Shown here one piece after another: positions 34,656 through 45,702 of a stretch of DNA of 64,000 nucleotides. The stretch covers positions 23,508,501 to 23,572,500 of the forward strand of contig CM065295.1 of the NCBI GenBank assembly GCA_032871835.1. Reading direction: 5' to 3'. The notes beneath the pieces are model-generated. The model was not told the DNA's origin and searched no databases. It saw only the letters and a program-made list of their open reading frames with translations. The first letter of the stretch is position 1, and each line of letters starts with the position of its first letter. The DNA is from Dipteronia dyeriana (taxonomy: Eukaryota; Streptophyta; Magnoliopsida; Sapindales; Sapindaceae). The translations under genes were made by a program, and so were the position numbers.

Positions 34656-34660
<5 letters not shown>
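34018..34660 (+). other. Family D continuation / LTR-end-like DNA, no gene
   Basis: Sequence interrupted by the CACTA element. It carries 'aaaacctattcacccctagg' near 34214, a phrase also found at the right end of the copia-B LTR (45114-45130), so family D could be a copia-type LTR ending here. No ORF with motifs. Confidence 0.4.

Positions 34661-34690
<30 letters not shown>
34660..34690. repeat. (TA)n microsatellite
   Basis: About 15 TA units immediately left of the MITE-like hairpin. A second, shorter TA run (34864-34881) followed by (GA)n (34882-34907) lies on its right. Confidence 0.9.
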
Positions 34691-34695
<5 letters not shown>

Positions 34696-34706
34696 CACAT
34701 AAGTAC

Positions 34707-34846
34707 GCACTGATGAAATTATATAGGGACATTGAATGTGAGCCACTCATTTTACTTACTTTGACATGACATATATGCACTTGTCAAAGCTGTTTTATAA
34801 ATGAGTGACTCACATTCAATGTTCTTATATAATTCCATCAGTGTGC
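34707..34846. mobile_element. MITE-like inverted repeat (hairpin)
   Basis: A left arm (34707-34752) and a right arm (34799-34846) are near-perfect inverted copies, with an inner stem 'tttgacatgac' / 'cttgtcaaag'. The arms include 'cattgaatgtgag' and its complement. It is flanked on both sides by TA microsatellites, which fits a TA-targeting MITE. Transcribed, it would fold into a long hairpin. Confidence 0.7.
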
Positions 34847-34914
34847 ACTGATAGGAAAAGGACTATATATATATATATATAAAGAGAGAGAGAGAGAGAG
34901 AGAGAGAAAATTCA

Positions 34915-35315
34915 ATTCAGTGTGTACCAATACAATTTCTTTTCCTTACTTCAACAAGCAACCGGTCCTAAATACAATTTCTTTTCCTTACTTGGACGAC
35001 AAGGATTAAGGATCTATGTTTGTATAAATAGACCTATAATCTTACTATAAAAGAGAGACAAAATAGAGACAAAAAAAAGAATCACTAAAAAAGAGAGAAA
35101 GAGAGATCGAGCGGTGTAACTTATCATTCAATAGTGGATTTGGCTTGGTTGTGCATTCAACCACCCGTGGATGTTTCTCCGATCATTGGTGTTTTACCAC
35201 GTAAACTCATGTCATAACAATATCAATTGCATTCTCTTTCCTTTTCTCTTTTAACAGGTCATAACCAAATCCATAACTATTGACTTTCTTAACCATTAAG
35301 AAATCGAAGTCAACA
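34915..35315 (+). mobile_element. Gypsy G1 copy 2: truncated 5' LTR
   Basis: Homologous to the last 400 bp or so of the complete G1 LTR: TATA box 'tataaatagacc' near 35018, the 'gagagatcgag' block, the CGTGG/CCACG hairpin at 35166-35201, and the end 'gaagtcaaca'. The upstream part is lost at the GA microsatellite. The primer binding site TGGCGGTAGAATAAGGGGGC follows at 35318. Confidence 0.8.
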
Positions 35316-35891
35316 ATTGGCGGTAGAATAAGGGGGCCGAACCTCCGATCCGTTTAAACGATGGCTGGTAGTGGAAGTAAAGACAGTTCCAGAGACATTC
35401 AAAAATCTCTAGATAATGCTCATATAGGCAGGACCACTCAAGATCCCACCACAACCACCGGGAACCAACCGATATCCCTAGTTGGCATTCAGTAAGTCCC
35501 TCCTACCAGAGAGGACATAGCGTGTCGCTTCCATGATGAATTGCAACAGTTATTGGCAGATGTGGAGTAAGAAGAATTAGATCTATTGGCCACAGGAGAG
35601 GCGCATCGTCAAATCCTCTATCACCTTCTAGGCTCCGATCGGTTGTAGTTGGATCGGAACCAGATGTACCAGTAGTCATCAAAAACTCAGATCCTGTCAA
35701 TCAGACTGAGGGTACGACACGCAATTAGGATAGAGATCATGAAACGCTCATAGAAGAGTGGCCTCACCAAAGATAAAGCCACAGTCGAGTAGGCCATGAT
35801 AGATACCATAAATACGACCTGCCAAGAGAACGGTCATCGTCATCAGAAGAAAGTGACCATCATCATCGTAAACGCCATCATGGGACCATAC

Positions 35892-36501
35892 TGTCACGGG
35901 GTGAGATTTCAGCTAGGCACTTAGGCAACTTCCGCGGGAACGTTGCTAAGTAAGCCTGTAAGAAGGACACTCGAGCAAGTTCTTAGATGAACATTGCCAA
36001 GTGTGAAGATGCGGAAGCGATTTGGAGTGGGGAAAGTTGGAAGAGGGTTGAAATGGGGAGCCCGAAGGCAGAGGATCGGTGGACTTGCAAAGGAATACCA
36101 CGATGCTCTGGATCGCTAGAATGCTCACTAGTACTCTCAAAGGAAGAGTTGTATTAATGAAAGAATTCTAGGATTGTTTACAAATGAGACGGGTTGGCTA
36201 TTTATAGGTGAGCCACCTCCTTAAGGAATGTTCTAGACTAATCTAGCCTAATAGTGGAGATTAAGTCTCCAGAATATTCTACACCTAACTAGAATACTCT
36301 ACATGCCTTTACAAGGTTCTAGATTATTCTACACCTATCTAGATAAGTACAAGAATGGTGTAAAGATGTTTAAGTTGCTAGAGACTTCCAGAAGCTTGAC
36401 TAATGTTGGAATTATGGAGAGGTCTCTAGAATCTTCCAGGAGCTGGGCAGAGTAAGGGCCTTTGTTGGACTCTTGGGCTTGTAAGCTTGTGGCCCTTGAC
36501 A
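35892..36501 (-). mobile_element. Solo LTR (610 bp) inside G1 copy 2 gag
   Basis: It starts TGTCACGGGG and ends CCCTTGACA, with ATAC on both sides (35888-35891 and 36502-36505), and homology to G1 gag is continuous across it. The minus strand has 'cctataaatagcc' near 36206-36194, a TATA box, so the LTR is in minus orientation (TGTCAAGGG ... CCGTGACA). No internal element remains, as expected after LTR-LTR recombination. Confidence 0.8.
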
Positions 36502-36774
36502 ATACACTCACAAGGGTTGACTCATGAGACTCAGAGGCAAAATGAAGCGGAGCTGGAAAAAGATATGACAATCACTCGACAGCTCAACCATCAGGAAGAG
36601 TCGGTGGGTGACAGAGATGTCGTGATTCAGAGCTTGACCTGAGAAGCCGAGAATAACAGGCGTCAAATGGACATGTTGATAAGGCAGTATGGTTATAATG
36701 AATTTTTTGACAATGATTTTGACAGCCCCATTACTAAAGATATTCTACGTACGCGGTTCTCGGAAAGATTCAGG

Positions 36775-39058
36775 TGTAGGGAAACTCACACAATGGAAGC
36801 GTGAAAAAAATAGGGTTTGGTATAAATAAATAAAAAATCCTTTTTAATAACAAAAACCTTAACCCTAGATTAATTGATGTATATAAAAAGTATCATACCT
36901 TTTTTTTGTGACGATTGACCTAGCATCGAATTGAATCCGTAAGATCTTATGATCCAATCACGAACGTGAATCACCTAGGAGTATGGGCTCCCCTTCTTTA
37001 AATTTTATACCTTTTTTTCGTGACGATTGAACTAGCGTCAAATTGAATCTGTAAGATCTTCCATTCCAATCACGAACGTGAATCACCTAAGGATGTAAAC
37101 AAACAAATTCTTCTTCTTTGTTAGTCACAATAATCCTCCAAGAAAAAAACCAAGAACGTCCGGTTACTTGTGAATTATCAATTTTGATTGAAACTCGCGT
37201 GAACCTTGATTCGATGTTGTACACAAACCCTTTTGATGCAAAGGATACTAGTGTACTATCAAAAACAAAAATGTTCCCTCTTTTCTTTATGCTTGGCCGA
37301 ATTCTTCACACAATGAGTTGGACTAAGTTTTTTCTTTTTATATATAACAATAAAAAAAAACCAACTTCTCACACCAAAAATTATGGCTTCAAATCCTCCT
37401 TGGCCGAAATTTAGAGCCTATATTTATAGGTTCACAAATCCTCTCCTAAAGAGGATTTACTTTGTAGGCAAGAATCCTATTCTAATGTGGGTTTACTTAG
37501 TGACCAATAATCATTTTCAAAAAAGAATTCTTTCCTACACCAAGACTCCTAATCCAACTCATTAGTATATTTGTTACCATATTAAAGACTTCCTAATTTG
37601 ACTAGATAAAGAATTCCTTTTATTTATCTACTTATCAAATATAGTCTTTAATATTAATTATACTACCAACAACAGTATAATATTAGGAGACCATCCCTTA
37701 CTAGGAAAAAGATTTTGACTTGTAATTAATTAAATAATTAATGTCCAAATTAATTAATTTCCATTTAATTAAATAATAAAATAAAAAACAATATATTAAG
37801 CTATTTTATATAGCCTTGCCGCCCAACACATTATATAGGCATATATATTATTTTTCGTATTTTATTAAATCCATTGGGCATTCATAAAAAGTCCACATGT
37901 GAACTAGACCTGTTCTTACAAAAAGAAACAAGTCCACATGCCTTAATACAATTCTAAATGGACCCATAAATTGATCTAGCAGAATATATCAAGTGATCCA
38001 TGCAAGTTCGTATGGATTAGGGATCTTGGAGGGCTATCGAAATTTAAGCTTCAATAGACACAACCCAATCACAATCAACAAATGATTCACTTAGGTCTGA
38101 TCTATTAATTTTAGTTCATTCCACTAAAGAACTAAAATTGAACTCTTAAATAAAGATAGAATAAGTTAATATTGCTAATTCATACCCTGGACAACTTTAT
38201 GGAGATAGTGTATCCTCGTGAAGAATACCAGTAATCGCCAAGAGCTCATAGACCGCCTATAGCTCTCCAAGTTACCATATTTACTCATATGACTACATTT
38301 TGAACTTAGATATTTTGACTTATCCAGAAGCCATATTTCAATAGACACTATTGAAAACTTAACATTAAGATTTAATATCCAATACCTCAAAATATCCATA
38401 TGATGGTATTTTACTCATATTTAATAAATAGAGCCACGATGTCCATATCTATAAATGAAGTCCTCTATCGATTAACAAATGAATACCACCAAACTATCGA
38501 GGATAGACTATGCTATATAAGCGTACTCATTGATAGCTCAAATGATAACACTTGCAACCATAAGTCCATCATTTATCTCAGGATTTAGATAGACTCTCTG
38601 ATTGTCTTCAAGTGAAAACTTTTATCCATTGACGGTTCTAGATAAAGTAATTCACTGTGATCCTATTCAGTGCATCTAGTGCACTAGATTCTTTTGCCCA
38701 AAGACACCACACTTTGATGATTTTAGACTCATAAAAACACATTTGATCCCATTTAAATGCTAGCAAAAGAATCTACAACTTTAACAAGATAACAAGATAA
38801 AGGCGCCCAACCTTTATCTTAAGTTGTGAATATTAATCAAGACTAACTAAAGAATTGTGTCTACCTCATAGAATATAAAGATGCATGAACAATTCTTCTT
38901 TTCTCATAGCCTTTTGACCTTATGACTATTTACTTTTGACAATTATAATAATGAAACTATAAATGTTATAAGATTTGTTAAACTAGAAATCACTTTATTA
39001 ATATGAAAAGATTGTCAAATACATTATTATACTATCGCTATCGAGCATAATCCCAACA
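36775..39058 (-). mobile_element. Solo LTR of copia-A family (2284 bp) inside G1 copy 2 gag
   Basis: Homologous throughout to the copia-A LTR at 13819-16075. It runs TGTAGGG to CCCAACA, flanked by TCAGG (36770-36774) and TTAGG (39059-39063), a 5-bp duplication with one change. Gag homology is restored when it is ignored. No primer site or internal sequence adjoins, so it is a solo LTR. Confidence 0.9.
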
Positions 39059-39389
39059 TTAGGATGCCACACGTTGAACAGTTCAAGAAAGATATAGATC
39101 CTGAAGAGCATGTCAGACGATATAAGAGCGCCATGGTCCAGTATGCCCACAGCGATCCGTTGTTGTGCCTTAACTTCCCGCAAACTTTTGGGGATACAGG
39201 CTCAAGATGGTTTGGGAGATTGCCTCTAACAACAATTGGGAGTTTCGACGAATTGAGTAGAAGCTTTTCAAGAAAATTCCTTGGGAATGTACACAGGAAA
39301 CAATCGGTGGCATATCTTTCTTAACTTAAACAAGGAAAAGATGACTCGTTAAAGAAGTATTTTGGTGCATTTAATCAAGTCATTGAAGG

Positions 39390-41158
39390 ACTTTACTCTA
39401 GATTTAACACTGTTGTCAAGGTTGATATTGGAAATGTTTGTGTAGGTACACCCAAGAACAAGTGGTTCAAGGGTGAGTGCTCTTATCACTAATATAAGAA
39501 GCACATGTGAGATAGCTTTGAGGCAATCTATCAATTGTGTTGAGAATTCTTGCTTGCTAGCTTTAAATACTCCATGTATTGATATGAACTTGGTTATCTC
39601 ACATCATGTTTGTTATGATGGTCAAAATTTGTTGATTAACTTTAGAGAAGTTCTTTTGATATATGTGTTGATTGAGTTGAGATATTATGCTTTTTATACT
39701 CTTGTTGTGAAACATCGTCAACTTGGTGTCATGAGGACATTCAAGGCAAAAGTGCTCATAAAAAGGGCGGAAGTATGATATTTGGTGAATATAATGTGCA
39801 AAAAGGTATCTCTATGCTCTAGTGCATGTTCTCTTTGATATTCATTTTTTGACTCAATTTTTTATATACATCTCATAGCATGTCATATTAGAGAATTTTG
39901 TATAGCATACATATGGTTCTCATTGACATTTGCTATTTTATGATCTAATAGTGATATTGTTCACATTGATCTTAACTTTGATGATTGTTTGTGTATAGTA
40001 TATTGAGTAGCATTACTTTTGAAAATATGAGCTTCATATTCTTTGAAAGCTACTCATTAGAGAAGTAATGATCTTGAATAAATCTCTACTTATTGCTCTT
40101 AGATCATGTGTTTATGAGGCATAAAATCTTGGTTTTCTAAAATTCCACTTTGCTTCTCTTATATGTTTTGCTAGTAGGTTGAGTTTACTAATATGTAAAC
40201 TTTGGATACACCTTGAAGTTTTTGTGCTTAAGTACATTTAAAATGACCTATGGTTAGTATCCATTTTGCTTCGGCAAATACATAGAACTCAACGAGCACC
40301 TTCATGGAAAAGGCTACACACATTGGTTGTGAAAGCTACCCAATGTTAGAAAAAGCTACACCATTGTGATGAGTGAAAGCCGCCATGAAGTGAATTTTGT
40401 TTATGTTAAAAAAAATGAAAAAAATCAAAGAAGTGTTGAAATGGAATCAAAAAAATAAAAAATCTTTGATTCAAAGCCTAAAAAGAAAAGAAGGAAGACT
40501 TAAAAAGGAGTATAGTTGAAAAACAGAAATGGGATTACGAGCCACATGCACACACACGCTCATATGTTGAAATTTATTCTCTTAAAAGCAAAACTTCCGG
40601 ATGATAATCGGTTTGACTTTTTATGGAAAAAGCTTAATATGAATAGTTATTGGATATTGTTTGCATGTTGATTATCAAACTACTTCTTGATATATATTTG
40701 AAGCATATCTCTCTCACACACACTTTGTTTATGAGAATAATGATATTGTAGCAATTGTTGAAGAATTATGAGAGAACTTGAAAAATCTTTGTGTATCTCT
40801 CTTAGCATATGAAGCTTATTTTGTTGATATTTCTTCAAATTGCTTGAATGTGTGATTGTGTGAACATCTTTGTGAACTTTATGCTATCATTGATTTTAGT
40901 TATAGCATTTATCAAGGGGGGGCATTGTATGCTAGACATTGTTCTCTTCTATGATATGTTCACATGCTTCATTTTGTTACATGTTGGCATATTTTGACTT
41001 AATGATACTTGTAAGATATTACTCACTATTCTTGTCTTGCATGGTGATTCATTCTTAAGTCATATGTCTTTGTTTTTATATCTTTGTGACTAATATGCTT
41101 GTTTTGTCTTTCACTCACTTTTGTTGTATGTATATAGCATCTTATAACACAATAACAA
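39390..41158 (+). mobile_element. Copia-B region upstream of env-like ORF
   Basis: Starts where G1 gag homology breaks off. 39390-39780 encodes short frames that I cannot assign. 40060-41100 matches the fragment at 22437-23550 in order and orientation. Such long non-coding stretches before the 3' ORF are common in sirevirus-type copia elements. No pol domain is present. Confidence 0.6.
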
Positions 41159-42220
41159 ATGGGAAAAACTAAGATTACCGGAAGTGGAAATCAATTGAAT
41201 TCCGTTGTGAAAGCCAAGTCTACCTCAAAAGGATCCAAAGCTTCAAGGACAAAAGATTTAGGGATCTTTGGAACTAAGAAGATATTTCAAGAGAGAGGCA
41301 TTGACTTTGGTAAGTGTAAATATTCTTATGTTCTTAAGTGCTTAAAGGATAGAAATTGGGAATCTTGGGTGAGCATGTTAGGAGTTGTGAATGATACTCT
41401 TGTTAGAGAGTTTTATCTTGAATATAGAGAAAGTACCACCTTATTAGATGCGTTGATGGAAATTAGGGGTGTTGTATTTAGAGTTAACCCGGAAAATATT
41501 AACAAGTTTCTTGGGCTATCTAATGATATAGATTCTAGTTTTCTAGATATGGATGTCATTGAGAATCTAAATATCATGGGTAGAACTCTTTGTGACAATG
41601 CTTCTTTTGAGTGGAAAGGTAGAGCATATATTAGTCAAAATGAGTTAACTAAGGCTAGTGCATTTTGGCATCTATTCATTTGCACTAACATTTTTGGATC
41701 TTCGAATTCAACCGAGTTGAATAAGGACAATATCAAAATAGGGTATGCCTTGGTGACTAATCAACCTATAAACCTTGGAGATCTTCTCATGTATTATATT
41801 GATAGTGTGGCTTTCTCTACTAGAGGTGATAAAAATCTTGCATTACCGGGGTTTATAACTTCAATGTGTTTAGCTCGTGGGGTTAAGAGTAGAGAAGATG
41901 ATGTGTCAGTTCAACCCTTAGAAAAGTATTGTGATAAACGTGTGTCATACATGTCATATAAGAATAAGGGTAAGACTTGTGATACTTTTGGACTATTTAG
42001 TAGTTCTCATGTTGATAGTCATGTGATTAGCATGAATATTCTTCCGGATTGGACTATACAATTGAAAAAGAAGGTTGATGAACTTAGTGCTATAGTTGTT
42101 CAACAAGATGCTAGGATAAAAGAGTTGGGAGAGTGTATTGCTTCAAGTTCAGGACCACCTCTCAGGCATTACGTTAGATCAACTACTCGCACGACTTTCT
42201 TTGGTGGAACAAGTAGTTAG
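41159..42220 (+). CDS. Env-like ORF of copia-B (plant transposon-protein domain)
   Basis: An uninterrupted 353-codon ORF. Residues 50-240 resemble the 'putative plant transposon protein' domain (PF20167 type): 'RNWESWVSMLGVVNDTLVRE', 'FYLEYRE', 'IRGVVFRVNPENINKFLGL', 'ISQNELTKASAFWHLFI' and 'INLGDLLMYYIDSVAF'. Residues 303-325 ('LKKKVDELSAIVVQQDARIK') look like a coiled coil. No signal peptide or membrane segment is evident, so 'envelope' is a positional name only. It lies 445 bp upstream of a polypurine tract and 3' LTR, the place where sirevirus-like copia elements carry their extra ORF. Molecular role unknown. It is the only long intact retroelement ORF in the right half of the window. Confidence 0.75.
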   Translation: MGKTKITGSGNQLNSVVKAKSTSKGSKASRTKDLGIFGTKKIFQERGIDFGKCKYSYVLKCLKDRNWESWVSMLGVVNDTLVREFYLEYRESTTLLDALMEIRGVVFRVNPENINKFLGLSNDIDSSFLDMDVIENLNIMGRTLCDNASFEWKGRAYISQNELTKASAFWHLFICTNIFGSSNSTELNKDNIKIGYALVTNQPINLGDLLMYYIDSVAFSTRGDKNLALPGFITSMCLARGVKSREDDVSVQPLEKYCDKRVSYMSYKNKGKTCDTFGLFSSSHVDSHVISMNILPDWTIQLKKKVDELSAIVVQQDARIKELGECIASSSGPPLRHYVRSTTRTTFFGGTSS

Positions 42221-42666
42221 TATTTGAGTCTTGTGGTATATTTCTTAACTTTTGGCATCATTTCATGTCAAAAGGGGGGAGAAAGAGATGATGGTTACTT
42301 AGTTTCTTTTTATGTTGTTTTTGTGAACTTTTGAACTTTCAATGGCATGTAATAATTAACATTAAGATTTGGTTAAGAATTCTTTTTCTTTTGGCATGTA
42401 TTGAGGGGGAGATACATGTATTTGTGGACTTAATTGTATATTCTTATCCATATTATATGTTGCCATTTGTTGTTTTTCTTTTGTATATGCATTGCGCTTT
42501 GAAATGATTTATAGGTCGCTTTAAGAGAAGATCAAGATGAAATTCAAGAGTTGATGAAGATTAGTTATAGGAATCTTACTCATTGTAATGTGAGGGAGTG
42601 ATTTTGTGACCTATCTTCATTTTTATATCTGTAGTAAATGTATAGGTGTTTTGACATGGAATTTCC

Positions 42667-42679
42667 AAAGGGGGGAGAT
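42667..42679 (+). other. Polypurine tract of copia-B
   Basis: AAAGGGGGGAGAT directly before the LTR start TGTTAGG at 42680. It is the presumed plus-strand primer. Equivalent to the minus-strand tract at 10650-10664. Confidence 0.85.
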
Positions 42680-44413
42680 TGTTAGGTTTTAGATTGTGTT
42701 GGCATTAATTCCATATCAAAGTGATGTTTACTTGTAATGATTTAGTTGTTTAGATTCATGATGATTCAAGCTTCAAAGAAGAAGGAACAACTAGTCAAAG
42801 CAAGTTCAAAGTCTTCAAAGAAAAATGATGCAATATGGTTCTACAAAGGTATACTAAGACCTTATCTTTCTCTTACAAGGCTCAGGCACACACACACAAT
42901 TCATACATATGTGTCCCTGCATCGTTGTGCACCATTATAGACACACACATACAATTCATTCATATATGTCCCTGCATCATTGTGCACCATGTATAACACA
43001 TTCACACACTTGAAGATGAATGCTCATGCATTGGTATGGAAATAACATGTTTTGGAAAATGCATGATTGGAGACTATCTCTATGTAGTTTGCATTCTAGT
43101 GTGAATTGTGTTTGTATGTGTATATGTTTGTATAACATGGATATTGAACTTGATTTTATACTTAAATCATTCTTGATTGAGTTTCGGTCATTTCGGTTAC
43201 TCATACTATTGATTTCAAGTTCTAAGTCAAAAGATACTACACTTTCAACTCGTGTTGCATACATTGTATTTGTCTTTGTATATCGAGTCTAATTATTATT
43301 TTTTGGGTTGAGTATCTTATATGTCCATGTCCTTGAGAGAGTTATGGTTGGTAATCCGTAAACAGATTTGAATTCCGAGTTTGAAGGCCGAAGAACGGTA
43401 GAAGAACGCGAGAGGAGTGCAAGGGAGTTGCACCATGGCCAAAGGCCATCAGTTGGTGCAAGCCCGAGATGGCGCATGGCCATCTTGGCCGCAACTCCTT
43501 GCTGCCCCAAGATGCCCACGCTCCATCTCGGGGAAGCATTCTCAAAGGAGGGCATTTTGTTCCTTTTGCTTCTATTCTTTCCCTCTCATTATATTTCCAT
43601 TCCCTCTCACATTTCATTCAAAGAAGAAATTTAAAACTTGAGTGCAGAATTTTCTCTCTACATTTTCTCACCTTCTAAACACCATAACTTCTTCATTTGA
43701 ACTTCGATTATAGTGATTTAAAGTTGAGAGTGTTTGTCTATTCATCTTCCATCTTTTCTCTGAAGGTTTGAGTTAGTTTTATTGATGTTTTTGGAGTCTA
43801 AACTCACAAAAATGGTACTGCACCAAAATCAATTAAGGTATTGATTTTCTCTCAAAGTTTTTTTTTAAACTTGGTCAATTGCCTTGGGTTTTCTTCTTCA
43901 ACATATATATGTGTCTTGTGATAGTTTTGATTTGAGTTTTGAGTTTCAATTGAAATCTCACATGTTGAGTTAGATTTTGATTTTGCCTATGTTTTCACAT
44001 GTTTGGGATTGTATTGTGCTAGCTTTGATTCTAGGACTATTTGACGATCTTTGATTGATTGATTTTGTGAAAAATAGTTCCTCACATGTATTAGGCTCTC
44101 TTTGGCCAAAATCTCACAATGATACATGTGCTTGTGTTCTTTTGAGCTATTCATGTGCTTTGTTGAATCTATGAATAGGAATATGCTCTAGAACTTTAGC
44201 TTTAATCTAAATGACTTTGTCACATGATTTTAGCATGTTTTTGGTTTATGAGATTTAAACTTGATTATGTGTTAATTGAACATGTCTTGTGATTCAAGTT
44301 TTAGATCTATACATGTATCTAGGTTGTAATTAATGTTGAACATATCTTACGTGATCTATGTTGTGTGCTTGTTTGTGTTTTGCATACATGATCACCTAGA
44401 TGCCTTATGAGAA

Positions 44414-44712
44414 GAAAGTCTTGACAATAGGTGTGAGACCTATGCTGTTGAGCAAGAAAGTCTTTGCAAGAGGTGTGAGACCTCGGATTGTCAAGCAAGG
44501 AAGTCTTGACTTTAGTCGGGAGGACTCGGATAGTTGAGCAAGAAGTCTTGCCTTGGGTCGTGAGGATCCGAAAAGGTGAGCGAGGAAGTCTTGACTAGAG
44601 CCGGGAGGACTCGGATAGTTGAGCAAGAAGTCTTGCCTAGGGTCGTGAGGATCCTGAAGGGTGAGCGAGGAAGTCTTGACAAGAGGTGTGAGGCCTTGGA
44701 TTGTTAAGCAAG
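44414..44712. repeat. 43-bp tandem array in copia-B LTR, seven units
   Basis: Units begin near 44414, 44456, 44500, 44542, 44586, 44629 and 44673 with 'gaagtcttg', followed by 'gtgaggac' and 'gttgagcaa' variants. Units 3+4 and 5+6 are a near-exact higher-order pair of about 87 bp, showing recent duplication. The minus-strand ORF across it is a repeat artefact. Confidence 0.85.
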
Positions 44713-44826
44713 AGGGCGGCATCTTTATGAGGAGGATAGGAGGGTAGTTTCTAGGTGAAGGGGTTACTTGAGAGATTGTACTTGTCTTATCTACTAATGG
44801 ATTTTATTTTCCGATGGTTGCTAACC

Positions 44827-44858
44827 CGTGGATGTTTCCTCTTCGGAGGTTTACCACG
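44827..44858 (+). promoter_or_regulatory. CGTGG...CCACG hairpin in copia-B LTR
   Basis: CGTGG at 44827-44831 pairs with CCACG at 44854-44858; 'GGATGTTTC' and 'TTTACCACGT' flank the loop. The same arrangement occurs in the unrelated G1 gypsy LTRs. Position, between TATA box and LTR end, suggests an RNA structure in the R/U5 region. Confidence 0.6.
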
Positions 44859-45129
44859 TTATATCTTGTGTCAACTTTTCTCTATCCCTATCTCTCTTAT
44901 ATCTGTATTCGTTATTTGAATACTATGGATAGAACTCATTACGTAAGTTGACTTCCTTTCTATAATTTAGATTTTGTATGTGTTATGATTACTTATTTGT
45001 ATCACACTTTACTTGTTTTATATATTGATTAAGTGTCTTTAATTGATATATATATTGTGCTACAAGAAATCTAGAGGGACAAACTTTTGTTTGTTTCTAA
45101 GGGAGTCGAAAATGTGCCTAACCTATTCA

Positions 45130-45153
45130 CCCCCCCCCCCCCCCCCCCCCCCC
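45130..45153. repeat. Poly-C tract, 24 nt, at LTR/virus junction
   Basis: A run of 24 C between the copia-B LTR and viral ORF2. It encodes the poly-Gly tail of the minus-strand frame, which is therefore not real protein. Length may be an assembly estimate. Confidence 0.85.
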
Positions 45154-45702
45154 TCTCTCTAGGTCAAATAAGTCTTCAGTAACTCTACCAAATAAGGGAT
45201 CAATGAGTGCATCTGCTAGTTTTTTAGGTTCCTTAAAATAACGGTCTAAAAGTAATGGGGATTCTAAGGCAAAAAATCTATCAAAAAAAGGTGTAATGAT
45301 ACATGGATAAGTCTGTTGGTTGATTTTTGGTAAAGTTGGAGGAAGGGTCTGATGTCCAGGGCTAAGGCTTAATTGTTTATTAGAATGTGGGCTTATCTTT
45401 GAGGAGGTGATAGTTTTAAAAGAGGCATTATCATCCCTAAGAGGGGAGAAACTATAAGATACTTGTAATGGGCTAGGGGCTTGAGATGGGCTAGTGGTAG
45501 ATGATGGTCTTTGCGAAATAGGGTTGATTTGGAGATGGTCAGGTTGAGAAACTAAGGATAGGGCATATTTGTCTTTATGACAGGTGGATTTTTTATTGCT
45601 ATAATTTAATGATAAGTCAGTAATATGGTCGTGAGATAATCCTGGTCTATAATGTCTGCCGCCTCTTCCAAGGCCACTCCTGCCACCTCGGGTTTCACTC
45701 AT
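45154..45702 (-). pseudogene. Endogenous caulimovirid ORF2 (truncated)
   Basis: A minus-strand frame whose ATG (45702) overlaps the end of the RNase H frame (shared ATGAGTGA), the tight coupling usual in pararetroviruses. It has an Arg/Gly-rich start ('GGRSGLGRGGRHYRPG'), a Ser/Pro-rich middle and a C-terminal helical part. I do not recognise a defined fold; overlapping ORFs of unknown function follow pol in some florendovirus-like genomes. It is cut off at the poly-C tract, so its natural C-terminus is missing. Confidence 0.65.

Larger units (their letters stand above)
35361..39389 (+). pseudogene. Gypsy G1 copy 2 gag, split by two solo LTRs
   Basis: Three segments (35361-35891, 36502-36774, 39059-39389) together match the G1 gag at 51145-52200. 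The first begins 'MAGSGSKDSSRD', the last reads 'MPHVEQFKKDIDPEEHVRRY', 'KSAMVQYAHSDPLLCLNFPQ' and 'SFSRKFLGNVHRKQSVAYLS'. Homology stops at about 39389, inside Gag; the zinc knuckle and all of pol are absent. In-frame stops occur, including TGA at 36640-36642, which is in the same place as one in the complete G1 copy (51745-51747). Confidence 0.85.
42680..45129 (+). mobile_element. Copia-B 3' LTR, plus orientation
   Basis: Starts TGTTAGGTTTT after the polypurine tract and is homologous in inverted order to 7950-10649. It contains a tandem array (44414-44712) and a CGTGG/CCACG hairpin (44827-44858). The right end is uncertain: 'cctattcac' runs straight into a 24-nt poly-C, after which viral sequence begins. 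Small ORFs near 43290-43680 on both strands are without family features. Confidence 0.75.

Noticed and set aside
39473..39778. 101-codon plus-strand ORF
   Set aside because: No motif recognised; it is in degenerate DNA at the start of the copia-B fragment, and composition is that of random AT-rich sequence.
43289..43678. Overlapping 70-90-codon ORFs around 43.3-43.7 kb
   Set aside because: They lie inside the copia-B LTR on both strands and are not kept open in the inverted copy near 9850.
45127..45153. Poly-glycine tail of viral ORF2
   Set aside because: Encoded by the poly-C tract at the junction with the copia LTR, so not viral protein.
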